Below, one piece after another: positions 34,771-45,959 of a stretch of 64,000 bases of DNA. Source of the stretch: Monodelphis domestica (taxonomy: Eukaryota; Chordata; Mammalia; Didelphimorphia; Didelphidae); the NCBI RefSeq assembly GCF_027887165.1, contig NC_077227.1, positions 68,762,252-68,826,251 on the forward strand, in the 5' to 3' direction. Position 1 is the first letter of the stretch; every line of letters begins with the position of its first letter. The position numbers were made by a program, and so were the translations under genes. Under the pieces are notes generated by a model. That model saw nothing but the letters and a program-made list of their open reading frames with translations. It searched no databases and was not told the DNA's origin.

Positions 34771-36229
34771 AACACACCATTAATAAGTCTGAATTTCTGT
34801 ATATAAACATATCTGCATGTAGAGAATTGGCCCAGGGTTCTGTTGACATACATTAATAATATATTTTTGGAAAAAGCACAGACTATATCTGCCACACTTT
34901 TCTATATCAGAAAACCTCTAAAGGAAGTAATATGGTTCTTGAAACATGAATTTTGTAGGATAAAAAGATCTGGATTAAATTTTTTTTTCTTTTGCTCTGT
35001 ACATGGATGTCACTATTTATCCAGGATGACTAACTCATCTACTAGTAGCACAAAATTTAAAATTCAATAGGGTATATGTGTCAAGGAGTTGTTTTATCTG
35101 TAGAAACCTGGAACTTAGGTCCATATATTTAGTCTCAAAACTTATCGCTGCCAGTTGACTTTAAGCTCCCAAATTTCAAATTATAAGGAAGCTAATGGAC
35201 AATACTTCCATTGAATCCCTGGTGAGAAAATCTATAGGCATCAATAGCTGTCATTTTCCTAGTACATAACAAATTTCTCCAATGGCATTCAAGCTAACAT
35301 CTCTTTTTGAAGATCAGTAGTGGTTATAATGTATGACATTTAACTAGGACCTTGAAGGCTAGATTATGTTCCTCATTCCAGAGAATAAATGGTGCAGAGT
35401 AGTCAAGTTCATGTTGGTACTTAGTCCATTCTTTCTGCTTTGTCATCTCTGGACAGGTATAGAATATTGACTACAATCTTCAAGAGGTAGAACAATACAA
35501 ATAGTATCTCATGTGAGCTTTTGGAAGCATTAGAATATTAAGAGTTTAATGATATTCCCCAATTATTACTGAGTGTTTTCCATTGGTCTATATTTATTCC
35601 AAAGAGCCATTCTTATAATGCCAGAGAAACCCGGTCTTTAATTAATCCCCACACCTGCCTTGCCAGAGTAGTGTGACATATGGTCTGCTTTAGTATTTGC
35701 AGAGGGATACTAATTTGACTTGATTATTCCAGAAATGGAAGATATATGTTCAAGTGAGTAGTTTTAGTTCAACTCCCCAAAAAGAACAATAGAATTCTTA
35801 CCTCAGAGAGGCTCTCATTATGCAAATTGGTCATACATATTATGGAGGGATCTCTCTCTGTCTCTCTCTCTGTCTTTCTCTCTCCTCATGGTACCAACTG
35901 AAAAAAAAAACTGGAAATATTAATTTATTCCTTTTATGCCACCAAGTTTGATTCCCTACTTAGAAATATACTAATGGGAATGTTATAGGTGATTTTTTTA
36001 AGCATGAGGAAGATCACGTTCATTCTACTACCCCATTGAAAGTTTCTAGCATCCAACTTTAGAGTTTCTGGGGAAATATAGGACACTGGATAAAAACTTC
36101 AAGAGTGAGGACAATTAGAAATCTTATTTCATGTGAGCTTTTGAAAGCATTACAATAATCAGAATTTAATGGTAATCATCACATAAAGTACCCAACATAT
36201 TGTTAATATATCTGTGGTCTCATTATGTG
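34771..36229. other. Single-copy block with a diverged direct duplication
   Basis: No gene or named repeat. An approximately 80-bp segment at 35478-35557 recurs at 36097-36176, sharing TCATGTGAGCTTTTG and flanking matches. 35851-35884 is a TC/TCTG simple repeat. Confidence 0.5.
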
Positions 36230-36320
36230 TACCTGAACATCAGTTTCTCCATCTGTAAAATGTGGGAGATGAACTAGATTATCATGTAGGTCCTCTTCAG
36301 AACTAAATCTGTGATTTAGG
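36230..36320 (+). repeat. THER/MIR-type SINE 3' part
   Basis: CATCAGTTTCTCCATCTGTA, AAATGTGGGAGATGAACTAG and GTAGGTCCTCTTCAGAACTA match the sense 3' part. Confidence 0.7.
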
Positions 36321-36344
36321 AACAATTGTCATCCCACCACTTAA

Positions 36345-36555
36345 TTACTGTTCCACTCCCATTTCCCTTCATTGGCCTTCCTGAAATCACTTTGAATTTA
36401 TTTTATATCTATTTATTTTAAGATGTGTTATGTCCTTCCAGTAGAATATAAGCTCAATTATGGCAGCAGCTGTTTGGATTATATCTTGGAAATTTTAGTT
36501 CCTAACTAGATGACTGGTACATAATTGGAACCTAATAATTGCTGATTCTATTCAA
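36345..36555 (+). repeat. L2 LINE 3' end
   Basis: GAAATCACTTTGAATTTATT, CCAGTAGAATATAAGCTCAA, GGTACATAATTGGAACCTAA and TAATTGCTGATTCTATTCAA follow the L2 3' terminus. Confidence 0.7.
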
Positions 36556-37022
36556 TTGAATTGAACGGAACTAATGTTATCTTGAGCAACACAACCAAAC
36601 TCATCTATCTTTATTCAGTTCTACTCTTCGTTATTCCTTTAGTTATTCACTTGGAATCTATCCAACATGCTGGGGCCACTATTCAATTTTTTTGATACAT
36701 TGAGTATGCCAGGGGAGCTCATAGACAGACTATCTACCTGCCCTTTTTCATTTTCACCTCATAAGCAGAAAACCTTATTTTGCAATCACACATTTGTCCA
36801 GTGGAAGGCTGTACTCTGGCTCTCATTCTTGTTCTCATTAAAATTAGGGAAACTAAATAGAAATCTTAGAATAAGTAACCATTATTCCCAAAGAGGTGTG
36901 TAAATCACCAGTCACTGAGTGAATAGAGCATAACAGTTCTTCTATTTGACAATATTTCTCTCAATTAGTCTTGGCTTTGTATACCCAAGCTATTTTCTGA
37001 CATTTAAAAAGAGAGGGATTGA
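36556..37022. other. Single-copy DNA
   Basis: Nothing recognised. Confidence 0.4.
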
Positions 37023-37037
37023 TTGAGACCTCCCTCC

Positions 37038-37123
<86 letters not shown>
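37023..37123. repeat. (TC)n microsatellite, long and pure
   Basis: After a CCCT-rich lead-in, TC is uninterrupted from about 37046 to 37123, near 39 units. It is the longest pure simple repeat in the window. The Arg/Glu-alternating frame on the minus strand across it is an artefact. Confidence 0.97.
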
Positions 37124-37126
<3 letters not shown>

Positions 37127-37599
37127 CTCTTCTCTCTTCTGATACCCTTAGCTCCATAGAATGGCCACAATGGCCCTAATCTCTCAGGATAGGCAGAGGA
37201 ATTCTCTCTAAATTCCTTTAATTTTTCATTTTTCAGTTCCATCCCTCCAGTGCAATATGACATCTCCAAGGACCTTCTCTTCTCTGTGGTTGCCACTTTC
37301 ATTACCTTACCCCTCCTTTTTCACCCTCTTTCAATTACCATTCCCACTCTTCTCCATGAATACGTTGTGGGGTATACAGTATAAAGGCATGTCTTGACAT
37401 GTCTTGTTTTCCCTGGTAATGTAAATGGAAAAGGTGTGTGAGAAAAGGTAAATTACTAATCACTCATCCTGGAATAGAGTTAAGAAATATACCTATGATG
37501 TGATTAGTATGGGGAATTCTTGGAAGAGGAAACTCATTCTCCTAGGGAAAATTGGTACCTCCCTTGAAACTTAGCATCTTCGAAATTTAGTTGCCTCAA
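37124..37599. other. Pyrimidine-rich then single-copy DNA
   Basis: No gene recognised. Confidence 0.4.
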
Positions 37600-37735
37600 C
37601 ATGGAGAGATTGAGAGGTTATGTAACTTACCCACTTTTCCACAGACATTTAGCCAGTATTTGGCTGAGATGGAACTTGAATTCATGTCTCCCTGACTCTG
37701 AGGTCAGTTCTTTCCCACTATCCAACACTGTTCCT
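37600..37735 (-). repeat. MIR-like SINE remnant
   Basis: GAGAGGTTATGTAACTTACC, CAGACATTTAGCCAGTATTT, ATGGAACTTGAATTCATGTC and TCCCTGACTCTGAGGTCAGT are antisense CORE-SINE blocks. Confidence 0.7.
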
Positions 37736-38233
37736 TCTCTCTAATATAATCCTACAAATTGTTTTCCCTCTCAAAACTTAGATAGGGACATTTGGTTTTA
37801 TGACATAAAATTCATTTATATATATGGGTATCTAGATATCACAATGGGGCTCACAAGCCCTAACAGAGACTCTCCCAGCCACCTTTTTCTTAACCATTCC
37901 AGAAACACCTTCTTGTACAGTAATAATCTAGATTTATTCACAGATTCTATTTCAAGGGAAAATTCACTTAGTTCTTAAAAAGCTTTGAGTGTTAGTCTGT
38001 ATTTACCCTATTTATCCTCACTACCCTCTTATTTCTCTCTCTGTATCTATTTCTCTGTCTCTGTTTCTCTGTTTTTTCTCTCTCTTTCTGTCTTCTCTTT
38101 TTATTTGAAATCTCAGAACAAAATAATCCTCAATGCAAAAATATAGTGTGATTTTATTCTGGCACAGAAAAGAGATGTTTTTCTTAGCTATTCCGAGCTG
38201 AGATTATTCTCTATCTCTATGCCTCAGTGCATA

Positions 38234-38287
<54 letters not shown>

Positions 38288-38535
38288 GAGCCCATATAAT
38301 TAGGCTCAGAGAATGTGCACACATTCCCCTGTGGAGTATAGTCAATGCCTTCAATTTTTTAGAAAACAATTTAGCAAACACTCCAAAGGAAATGGAAGCA
38401 CAATGCACTAAACAACCTTAGCAATAATGGTGACAATGACAAGTGCCAGCCCCTCTATAAAGCATCCCTGGGGCTAGGGGCTCTTTGGTTTCAATTGCAT
38501 CCAAATCAAAGATTATTTATTAAAAGTACACTGTG
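37736..38535. other. Single-copy DNA with simple repeats
   Basis: Contains a TCTC/TCTG-rich stretch at 38034-38100 and the (AC)n listed separately. No exon recognised. Confidence 0.45.
38229..38286. repeat. (AC)n microsatellite
   Basis: Pure AC at 38241-38280 with imperfect AC on both sides. Confidence 0.96.
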
Positions 38536-38720
38536 TGGGGCAGCCAGGTAGCATAGTGGATAGAGCTCCAAGTCTTGAATCAGAAGGACCTGAGTTCAAA
38601 TTTGACCTCAGATATTCCCTAGCTGTATAAAACTGGGCAAGTAAATTAATCCTGATTGCCTTTCCCTTGATGCTCTTTTGTCTTAGAATTGATACTAAGA
38701 CAGAACGTAAAGGTTTATAA
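38536..38720 (+). mobile_element. Marsupial CORE-SINE
   Basis: GGGGCAGCCAGGTAGCATAG head, AGTGGATAGAGCTCCAAGTC, GACCTGAGTTCAAATTTGAC, CCCTAGCTGTATAAAACTGG and TAGAATTGATACTAAGACAG tail, in order. Confidence 0.88.
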
Positions 38721-38744
38721 GAAAAGGCACATGGTACATTTTTA

Positions 38745-39650
38745 AAAGCAGCATGGTACATTAATTATAACTGTTCTTGAAGCCAGAAAATCTTGGATTC
38801 AAATCTCACTTCTGACATATACTGATTGTATAACCATAGATAAGTCACTGGACTTCTCTATTGTTTTGCAGTTCTTCAAGATTATAAATTACAGATTGTT
38901 AGGGATAAAACTTATGGTTGGACTGAATATATTTTTAGTTGATTGCCAGAGATATAAATTCTAAATCCCAATGAAATACTCAAGTCAGAATGGAATTTTA
39001 TTGTGGTTTATTTACAGTAGAGTGAAGATATTAAGGAATAAAGAAAGAGAGGAAAGGGAGAGAGATAACAGGCAGGAGTTCAGAGGCCTGAGCAAAAGGG
39101 GGGTTAGGGGAGCAGAGTAGAAAATCTAACAAGACTTCCAGCCACAAGGCCTCCTTCAAGATGAGGGGCCTCCTCCAGGGCTTGTGTCTCCAGAAAAGCC
39201 AAGGAAAGGAAAGTAAGCCTTGCACTCACCACGTGACAGTCTAAGGGAAGCAGTCTGAGGTCTCAAACTCCCTTGAGCTCCTCCACAGTCAAGTTCCACC
39301 ACCAAGTCCCTCTCACAGGAAGTGATACAAAATATAAAGGCAGTTCTTTATGTCACTTCCTGTGTCTCATATATACCAATGATGGCTTAAACTTGACTTT
39401 GGACAGCCCAGGGGGTCAGTCAGTTGTTTCTGATTTGTAACTTGCTAGCACACGTGGGTCATAGACCCATAGACCTTCCTCCCCAACACTTAATCCTTAA
39501 GTGGGAGTGTATACATTTCTGGTTGATAAAATTCTAAAGACTAAGCAGGGTGGAATAAATCTAAAATTCCCAAGATGATGTACATTGGTTGAGAATTTTC
39601 TCAACAAGGAATTTCATATAATCTATGTGAAATCTTAGGAACAATATGTA
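38745..39650 (+). mobile_element. CORE-SINE (AAGTTGCAGAG tail type) split by a solo LTR
   Basis: 38745-38896 gives the SINE head and CORE (TCTTGGATTCAAATCTCACT) and the start of its specific tail (TCTTCAAGATTATAAATTAC). 39573-39650 continues that tail (GATGTACATTGGTTGAGAAT and TTTCTCAACAAGGAATTTC). The LTR at 38897-39572 sits exactly between the two halves. Confidence 0.8.
38897..39572 (-). mobile_element. Solo LTR of an endogenous retrovirus, TSD AGAT
   Basis: 676 bp bounded by TGTT on the left and CCCA on the right of the plus strand, with a perfect 4-bp duplication AGAT at 38893-38896 and 39573-39576. On the minus strand there is a TATA-like AT-rich box (39328-39338) and two AATAAA signals (complements at 38997-39002 and 39007-39012). 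It carries no gene. A 4-bp duplication is usual for class I (gamma-type) retroviral integration. Closest relatives here: 2301-2945 and 56186-56876. Confidence 0.88.
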
Positions 39651-39824
39651 ATTCCATATTCAAAGCAAAATGGTATATTGGTAGGATACAAAAACAGTCA
39701 TGACACATTTCATATCTTCCAGGAACTCACAAAATAAGAGAAGGATATGATATGAATATAAGCAATGAATAATCCTAGGTCATCTGTAATTAGAACAAAT
39801 GAGAATTTTTCTCTCATTTTCTTT
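39651..39824. other. Short single-copy stretch
   Basis: Nothing recognised. Confidence 0.4.
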
Positions 39825-40125
39825 AAAAAATTTTCCAGATTATATCAATACAATTTTAATAATCATTTTTTCTGACTTGCAATCCATGTTCTCTCCTTCA
39901 ACAAACAGCAGAAAATATTATATAGGCTTTACATGTGTTATCATACAATACATGTTTTGATGTTTTTCATGTTATCAAAGAAGACATATTTGTTTATGCT
40001 AGAAAAAAAATGGAGGAAATAAACTGGAAAATGGTATGCTTCAATCAGATTCCACCAGTTTCTTCTATAACTGCTGATAGTCTTTTTCATTACAAGTCCC
40101 TGAGAATGAGAACCAAAGAGAAATT
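39825..40125 (-). mobile_element. L1 3' UTR fragment
   Basis: Antisense L1 3' text: ATAGGCTTTACATGTGTTAT, CATGTTATCAAAGAAGACAT, TATGCTTCAATCAGATTCCA and TTTTTCATTACAAGTCCCTG. Confidence 0.68.
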
Positions 40126-40194
40126 AAAACACAAAAAGCTCTAAGAAATTATGGAAAAAAAAGAAAGATGAAGTGCCCTGATGGGGAAGAATAT

Positions 40195-40475
40195 TGGTGG
40201 TGGTAAAATTCCAGAAAGGCTTTCTGTTGGAAGTTAAAAGAAGAGAAAAGTTTTAACATGTTCAAATGAAGAAAAGAAATGTTTTAACTATACCCTGGCA
40301 AGAGATAGCAAGATATAGGCTGAGATCAGAGGATAATTGGTTGTCTATTTTAAATTGGATACTAAATGCAGAAAGTGAAGATGTGAAATAAGACTGGAAA
40401 GGCAAGTGGGAACCAAATTACAAATGGCATTAGATACCAGGTCAAGAATTATGGAAATAAAATGTTATGAAAAGA
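40195..40475 (-). repeat. L2 LINE fragment
   Basis: CCAGAAAGGCTTTCTGTTGG, ACTGGAAAGGCAAGTGGGAA, CCAAATTACAAATGGCATTA and CAGGTCAAGAATTATGGAAA follow antisense L2. Confidence 0.58.
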
Positions 40476-40894
40476 ATCTACTTCCTACTCTCTGGTCAAG
40501 AGAGTACCATCTCCTAAAGAACCAAAGGATTTATCATGGAAACCCACATTTTCAATATAAATTGTGTCCAGTGTTGTTTTATAGAAAATATGGCACCAAA
40601 GTTTACCTACTTCTGCTGTTTCCCACCCATTGAAAAAAAGTGGGGGAATTCTAACACTTGATAACACATTTATTCTCTATCCAATTGGTTTAAATAACCA
40701 CAAATGCCTCAGGTAGGTTTGTGTCCCCTTTGACACCTGTAGTCATCTCCTCTTTCTGATCTCCAAGTATCAGTGAAAGGTGTCAGGTGGATCAACTTTC
40801 TCAGGCTGATAAACAAGGACCTCTGGGAAGAAACCAGTTCCATATCTTCTGTCTCTTGAATATGTTTCTGAAGTCAGCTAACAAAATCCTGAGA
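40476..40894. other. Single-copy DNA
   Basis: Nothing recognised. Confidence 0.4.
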
Positions 40895-41050
40895 GGGAGT
40901 ATGTTAGAGTATAGAGCTCTGACCTTGGAGTCTCAGGTCTGTCACCTAATGTGACCGAACACATCATTTAACCCTCATGCTTAGTTTCCTTGTCTATAAA
41001 TTAAAGGGATTGGATTAGAAGTCCATCCTAGTTATTTATGATCCTATGCT
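40895..41050 (+). repeat. THER/MIR-type SINE
   Basis: TTAGAGTATAGAGCTCTGAC, CACATCATTTAACCCTCATG, TAGTTTCCTTGTCTATAAAT and GGATTGGATTAGAAGTCCAT follow a therian CORE-SINE to its 3' end. Confidence 0.75.
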
Positions 41051-42064
41051 ATCTGCTAGGCTAATAAAAGGACCTATATTTGTAAAATTCATGCCACCCT
41101 ATCCAGGATTAGCATTTGTGTTTTGAAAGAATTAAAAATCTTAAGCAAAATGACCTAGGAAATGAATTTATTTTTCTAGAAAATCAAACTGCTTATCACT
41201 ACTTACTTGACAAAAGACCATGAACTACTGTTCTCAGAGACAAAGGTATGTGTTACAACTTGTACTTCCCAGCAATGCAGTGCACTTATGGATTTGCTTT
41301 GTGAATCATATGAACTGTTGAAATAATATCCACAATATAAATCTAGATTCTTCAGTCTCTCTTTACCTCAGCATGATGTCTCTTTTTCATAATTAGAAAC
41401 TGAGAGGTAGGCGATCAACTTTAAAACTACCTAGTGAAATCAACCATGGCATATTTTAGTGGGAAGGCTGGCTGAGTTTATACAATTCTAGATAAATGTG
41501 AATTTTTGCTCACAAATGATGGACTTGTTTCCTTTTTTAACTCATACTTCCTCCATGCTGAAAAAAAAGGTGACAGAATTTATGCACTCTCTGTTACTTA
41601 ATAATAAAAAGTGCATATAAATGTGTATGTGTGGACATGTGTGTTATGTTTATGTGTGTATATATTATTGAAGAATACTCTTGGAAGTGCATCTCAGAGC
41701 AACCTGTGACTATAAAAATGGAATTAAACTTATCTTTTCCTCCCATAGTATGGATCTTCCCACAAAATTTCTCCCTGTAGGCCATTGCTTGATTCTGTAT
41801 CTTCTTCAGTTCAGAAAAAAAAATTTAAGAAGCTTTCTCTGCAAAAAGGTAATAGGATGGTGATAATACCTGTCTTGCCTGCCTCATGTAAGTGCTGCAA
41901 GAAATCACTTTGTGGACTCTAAAGTGACAGAGTAGAAATGTGGGTTATCATTACTATTCTAGAGTAGACATATGGTTTCATTAATGTAGAGAACAGAGTG
42001 ACAAATTTCATTTTTTTTATGTAGGTCAGCATCCACTTTACAATTTGTAGTCTTAGAAATGTGA
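41051..42064. other. Single-copy DNA
   Basis: No gene or repeat recognised apart from a GT/TA-rich patch at 41616-41667. Confidence 0.45.
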
Positions 42065-42255
42065 GAAGTCACATACTATAATGGATTTCTGGACTCAGAG
42101 AACTGGGTTCAAATCTTATCTCTTCCACCTAATTGTCTGAATCTGTGTAAATCATTTGATCTCTCTGAGTCAAATTTCCTTATTTGCAAAATGGATAAAG
42201 GAACTTTAAATAGACCCCTTTAGGTAAAATGGTCTCTTCTAATGTTATGAGTTAG
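42065..42255 (+). repeat. THER/MIR-type SINE
   Basis: AACTGGGTTCAAATCTTATC, AATCATTTGATCTCTCTGAG, CAAATTTCCTTATTTGCAAA and AAAATGGTCTCTTCTAATGT are collinear with the CORE-SINE consensus. Confidence 0.75.
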
Positions 42256-42700
42256 AAGAGCAACAAGTGGCACAGTACATAGAGTACCCAACGTAAAGTC
42301 AGAAAGACTCATCTCATTGAGTTCAAATATGGCCACCGACATTTACAAACTCTATGATTCTGTACAAGTCACTTAATCGTGTTTGCCTTAGTTTTCTATT
42401 TTTTAATCTTTTAAAAAAATTCTTAAATTATTTTCCATGGATCCATGATTAATTTCTCTTCCCTCTTCCCTGAACAGTCCTGGAGCTGACAAGCAATTCC
42501 ACTGGGTTATATGTTATCATTTGATATCTTTTTACATATTATTCATTTTTGTAATAGAGTAATCTTTGCCTCAGTTTTCTCATCTACAGATTCAGCTAGA
42601 GAAGGAAATGGGAAATAAATCCAGTATCTGCCAAGAAAATGCAAAATGGGATCATGAAGAACTAGACAGGGCTGAAACGTTGGAACAACAAACACTATGA
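42256..42700 (+). mobile_element. CORE-SINE (GAAGGAAATGGCAAA tail) split by an L1
   Basis: 42256-42397 gives the head and CORE. 42565-42700 gives the tail: CTCAGTTTTCTCATCTACAG, GCTAGAGAAGGAAATGGGAA, CCAAGAAAATGCAAAATGGG and GGGCTGAAACGTTGGAACAA. The L1 insertion lies between and duplicates SINE sequence. Confidence 0.85.
42398..42564 (-). mobile_element. 5'-truncated L1 tail nested in a SINE, 16-bp TSD
   Basis: T-rich tail followed by TTATTTTCCATGGATCCATG, GGAGCTGACAAGCAATTCCA and ATTATTCATTTTTGTAATAG, which is the antisense L1 3' end. Target duplication TTTGCCTYAGTTTTCT at 42382-42397 and 42565-42580 has one mismatch. Length is only about 167 bp. Confidence 0.92.
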
Positions 42701-43534
42701 ATACTAAGAGCTGTCTGAGATACTACTAACAGGTTAAGTTTAGGTTTCTCCAAGGTCATATGCTGCCATTGTGTTTTAAAAGCAGGTTCTGGATATATCT
42801 TTACTAACCCTTGTTATTTTATTATTTACATTGCTGCTGTTGTTTTTGTTATCGTTATTTGGTAAGCAGATCAATTTCTCTTTCTTATTCTTTCTCCCTC
42901 TTCCTTCCTCCTTCCCCCTTTTACTTCCACCTTCTCACCATATCTATCTCTCTGCCTCCATTTCCACACACAAACACATGCACACACATATATGGACAAA
43001 TACACACCCATGTCATTTCTGGGAGGAATCATTTTGGAAGCTGTTACCCTCCAACTGTGCCATTGCTGCCTTTCACTCCAGCTGTATCCCATACCATCTG
43101 CTTGGTTCAATGGCCAATATCTAAAATAGAGATGCTAACAGGGCTTTTGTGCACATTAACCAATATGATTGGGCTGATATTTATGTGACCAGGAAAGCTG
43201 ACAGATGGCTTGAAATTTGCAAAAAGGCAAGCTGGGATTGAGCTGGAAAGGGGCTAAGGTGACCAGTTTTTCAAGACTTCTTGGTGTTACAGCAATAGAC
43301 TCCAAGAAGACATGTGCTTTGACACTTCAGCAGTATCCCATGGACCTTGGTGAGGGAAGCAACACCACAAGATATCTGTTGATTTAATTGTATAGTAATG
43401 TTAAGCAATGTTTGGCCACACTTTACAAAAAAGAAAGGTGTGAAAGCAATATTGTAAAGTTGCTGTAGTGTGTGTAAAAACATTAACATTCTGGACAGCA
43501 GCAATTTAATTAAACAAAAAACAGTTGTGAAAGG
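42701..43534. other. Single-copy DNA, pyrimidine- and CA-rich in part
   Basis: Pyrimidine-rich from 42870 to 42960, then CA-rich 42964-43010. The 125-codon frame at 42811-43188 is S/L/P/H-rich because of this composition and is not a gene. Confidence 0.5.
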
Positions 43535-44194
43535 TCACAGAGGGAAAGAAAGGCAGAAAGGAAGGTATGGGTTAGATAAAATATCTCTAATGGTTTTAGA
43601 ACTGGCAAATGACTGTCTCAAAGAACCAGGTTTAATGAACTGATGTCAACCTTTAGGGAGCGGTCTCGAGGAGGGCTAATGGGTTTTGGTTTTGCCCATC
43701 CCATAATTATTCCACATTGTTGTTAAAAACTTAGATTAAAGATTAATAGATTAAAAGACACTAAAATGTTTGTTAATAGGAAGCTAGGAGGGAAACTTAT
43801 TGGAATAGAAGAGAGAATCAGGCTTTGAAATTATCTTCATAGGCTAGAACATTGGGATGAATCTGTTAGGATTCAATTTAGTAGGGATACATAGAAAGTA
43901 ATAGATTCCAAAGTAATGCTGTGCAAGTATAGAATGAACAAGACAACAGATCATAACAGAATAAAGTAAAAACTGCAATTTTAGTAAATTCTAAGTTCAT
44001 TTAAAGTAAAAGTTATGACAAAGTAGTCCAAAATGATAATGTGATGTTGGTCTACATCATTAGAACTAATAAAGAAAAGTGTGGAAAAAACAATAACAAG
44101 ATGATGCTACTGTTCTCTGCTTTGGTCAATCCACATCTTTAGTCTTGTGTTCAGTTTGCTGAAGAAACAAAATTTCATAGCTTCATATTTGAGA
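43535..44194 (+). repeat. L3/CR1 LINE, long internal portion
   Basis: About 650 bp collinear with L3/CR1: AACTGGCAAATGACTGTCTC, AATGAACTGATGTCAACCTT, AGGGAGCGGTCTCGAGGAGG, GGCTAGAACATTGGGATGAA, TTTAGTAGGGATACATAGAA and GTCTTGTGTTCAGTTTGCT. It covers the C-terminal part of the ancestral reverse-transcriptase ORF, fully decayed. Confidence 0.75.
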
Positions 44195-44565
44195 TGCAGT
44201 GTTGTATAGAGGTTCAAGGTGGAGGCTAGTAGGTGATTCTGTAGACTGAGATTCAGGTCTAGACATAGGAGGTCTTGAGTTCAAATATAGCCTCAGACAC
44301 TTCCTAGATACATGACCCTGGGCAAGTCACTCAGCCCCCATTGCCTAACCCTTACTGCTCTTCTGCCTTGGAATTAATTTATAGTATAGATTCTAAGAGG
44401 GAAGGGAAGGGTTTAAAAAAAAGATATTTCATGCCATCTCCTGACACATCCTTTCTGTGTGAATACATGTGGATCACTTAATTTCTTAGTGGCTTAGGAA
44501 ACATTTGACAACTCTATGTGACCTACAACTTGGTGTTTTGCATCTCTCAGGGAGTTTCTGTAACG
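44195..44565 (+). repeat. Old CORE-SINE split by a younger SINE
   Basis: GATGCAGTGTTGTATAGAGG on the left, and TTCTTAGTGGCTTAGGAAAC with AGGGAGTTTCTGTAAC on the right, match the head and tail of the AAGTTGCAGAG-type SINE. The interval 44228-44425 is a second SINE. Confidence 0.6.
44228..44425 (+). mobile_element. Younger marsupial CORE-SINE
   Basis: GACATAGGAGGTCTTGAGTT, CAGACACTTCCTAGATACAT, GACCCTGGGCAAGTCACTCA, CCATTGCCTAACCCTTACTG and an A-rich end after GGGAAGGGTTT. Confidence 0.88.
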
Positions 44566-45254
44566 AAGATGTTTCCCAAATGATGAAAATAACAAATTCA
44601 GACAAACTAAGAGACTACCAAAAATCTTGGTCTCCCTTAACTTCACATTCTCTTTGAAGACTCCTAATATGATTAACCTCCTCTTCCTCATAATCTTTTA
44701 TGTCTATCTTCAATCATACTTACTATTTCCTTAATCTTTACTTGTTTATAAAAAAATTTTCCCCTAGACAAGTTTCAACTTCCCTAGTAATGCTTCTAGG
44801 ACTACTTGTTAGAATAAAAAATTTCTTGAAAATTAAACTGTCCTAAGAGAGAAAGATGTTATTGTGTTACATAATATTATTTGATAATATAAATATTTTA
44901 TATGTGATGATATATTTAGAATATCATCATATTTAGTATAAATATGAAATAATATAATGTTATATAATATATTTTTGTATATCTGTGTGTATATGTATAT
45001 GTACATATATATTCTGCCTACTTTATTCTTCCCTAATCACAAAATATATCACAAAATCTTTATTGGGATTTTCTTTTTAAGTTCTACTATCAACCACAAC
45101 TCTTTATTAGAAAACTGAAAATTAGCACTGTCAAAATAAGAATATGTATTTAAGTCACTGTAGAAGATTTTATTGACACATTAAAACTTATACTAGTTAA
45201 CACTTAGAAATGCTAATTAGTATAATTATAACAATAATGTTAATTAAAAATAAA
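44566..45254. other. AT-rich single-copy DNA
   Basis: 44860-45015 is very TA-rich with short imperfect repeats. No gene recognised. Confidence 0.45.
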
Positions 45255-45485
45255 ATTAGCTGGTTTTATAGAGTACTTAAGGTTTGCAAAGTACTTGTCA
45301 TATGTTAATTTCTTTCATTCTCTTATAAACCTTGTGAGGTAGATGCTATTATTTTGTCCATTTTTTTCAGATGAGGAAACTAAGGCAGTCAGAGGTTAAA
45401 TGACTTGCTGAGAATCACACAGCTATCCAGCTTCCAACTCAGGTCTCCTTGACTCCAAATCCTACAATCTCTGCACTCTTATGGA
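45255..45485 (-). repeat. MIR-related CORE-SINE
   Basis: TAAGGTTTGCAAAGTACTTG, AACCTTGTGAGGTAGATGCT, CAGATGAGGAAACTAAGGCA, GAGAATCACACAGCTATCCA and AGGTCTCCTTGACTCCAAAT in order. Confidence 0.85.
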
Positions 45486-45639
45486 AGTTATAACTTCCGG
45501 ACCTTTCACAAGATCACTTTTTAAAGCTTTTATTTCAAATGAATAACAGAATTTGAGAATGGAAATTTCCTCAGAATAAAGCTAGTTTTAATCCATATGA
45601 AAAAGATTTTTGACTATAACATACCCAATAAATTATCCT

Positions 45640-45905
45640 CTTTCTGCCTAAAAGGAAAGGAAGGGGAGCCCAAAATCTTCCCAGGTGTGCCATTCCATTT
45701 GGGGGAAATTCTATTTTTTTGATTGTTATTGTTTTGTTTCTTGACATCATGACTAAATTGTCCTGTTTGGAGTTTATGTCCAGTGCCCCTGGTTCTACTG
45801 TCTAGAACTAAACAGAACCATTTGAAATAAGCTGAGAAAGTGACAATTATAGTCTCTAGACTCTTGCTTGGGACAATTTTTTAAAGTTCTTATTTCACAA
45901 ATGCA
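45640..45905 (-). repeat. L3/CR1 LINE fragment
   Basis: GCCATTCCATTTGGGGGAAA, CAGTGCCCCTGGTTCTACTG, AACTAAACAGAACCATTTGA and GACAATTATAGTCTCTAGAC follow antisense L3/CR1 ('cccattggtcctagttctg'). Confidence 0.65.
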
Positions 45906-45959
45906 CTCCAAAGGAGAACATATCGGGCATTTCTGGGATTTAAGGGGGAAGAGCAAGGT

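Noticed and set aside
36961..37302. 113-codon frame with alternating Arg-Glu
   Set aside because: Artefact of the (TC)n microsatellite.
42811..43188. 125-codon frame, plus strand
   Set aside because: Low-complexity S/L/P/H protein from a pyrimidine- and CA-rich tract.
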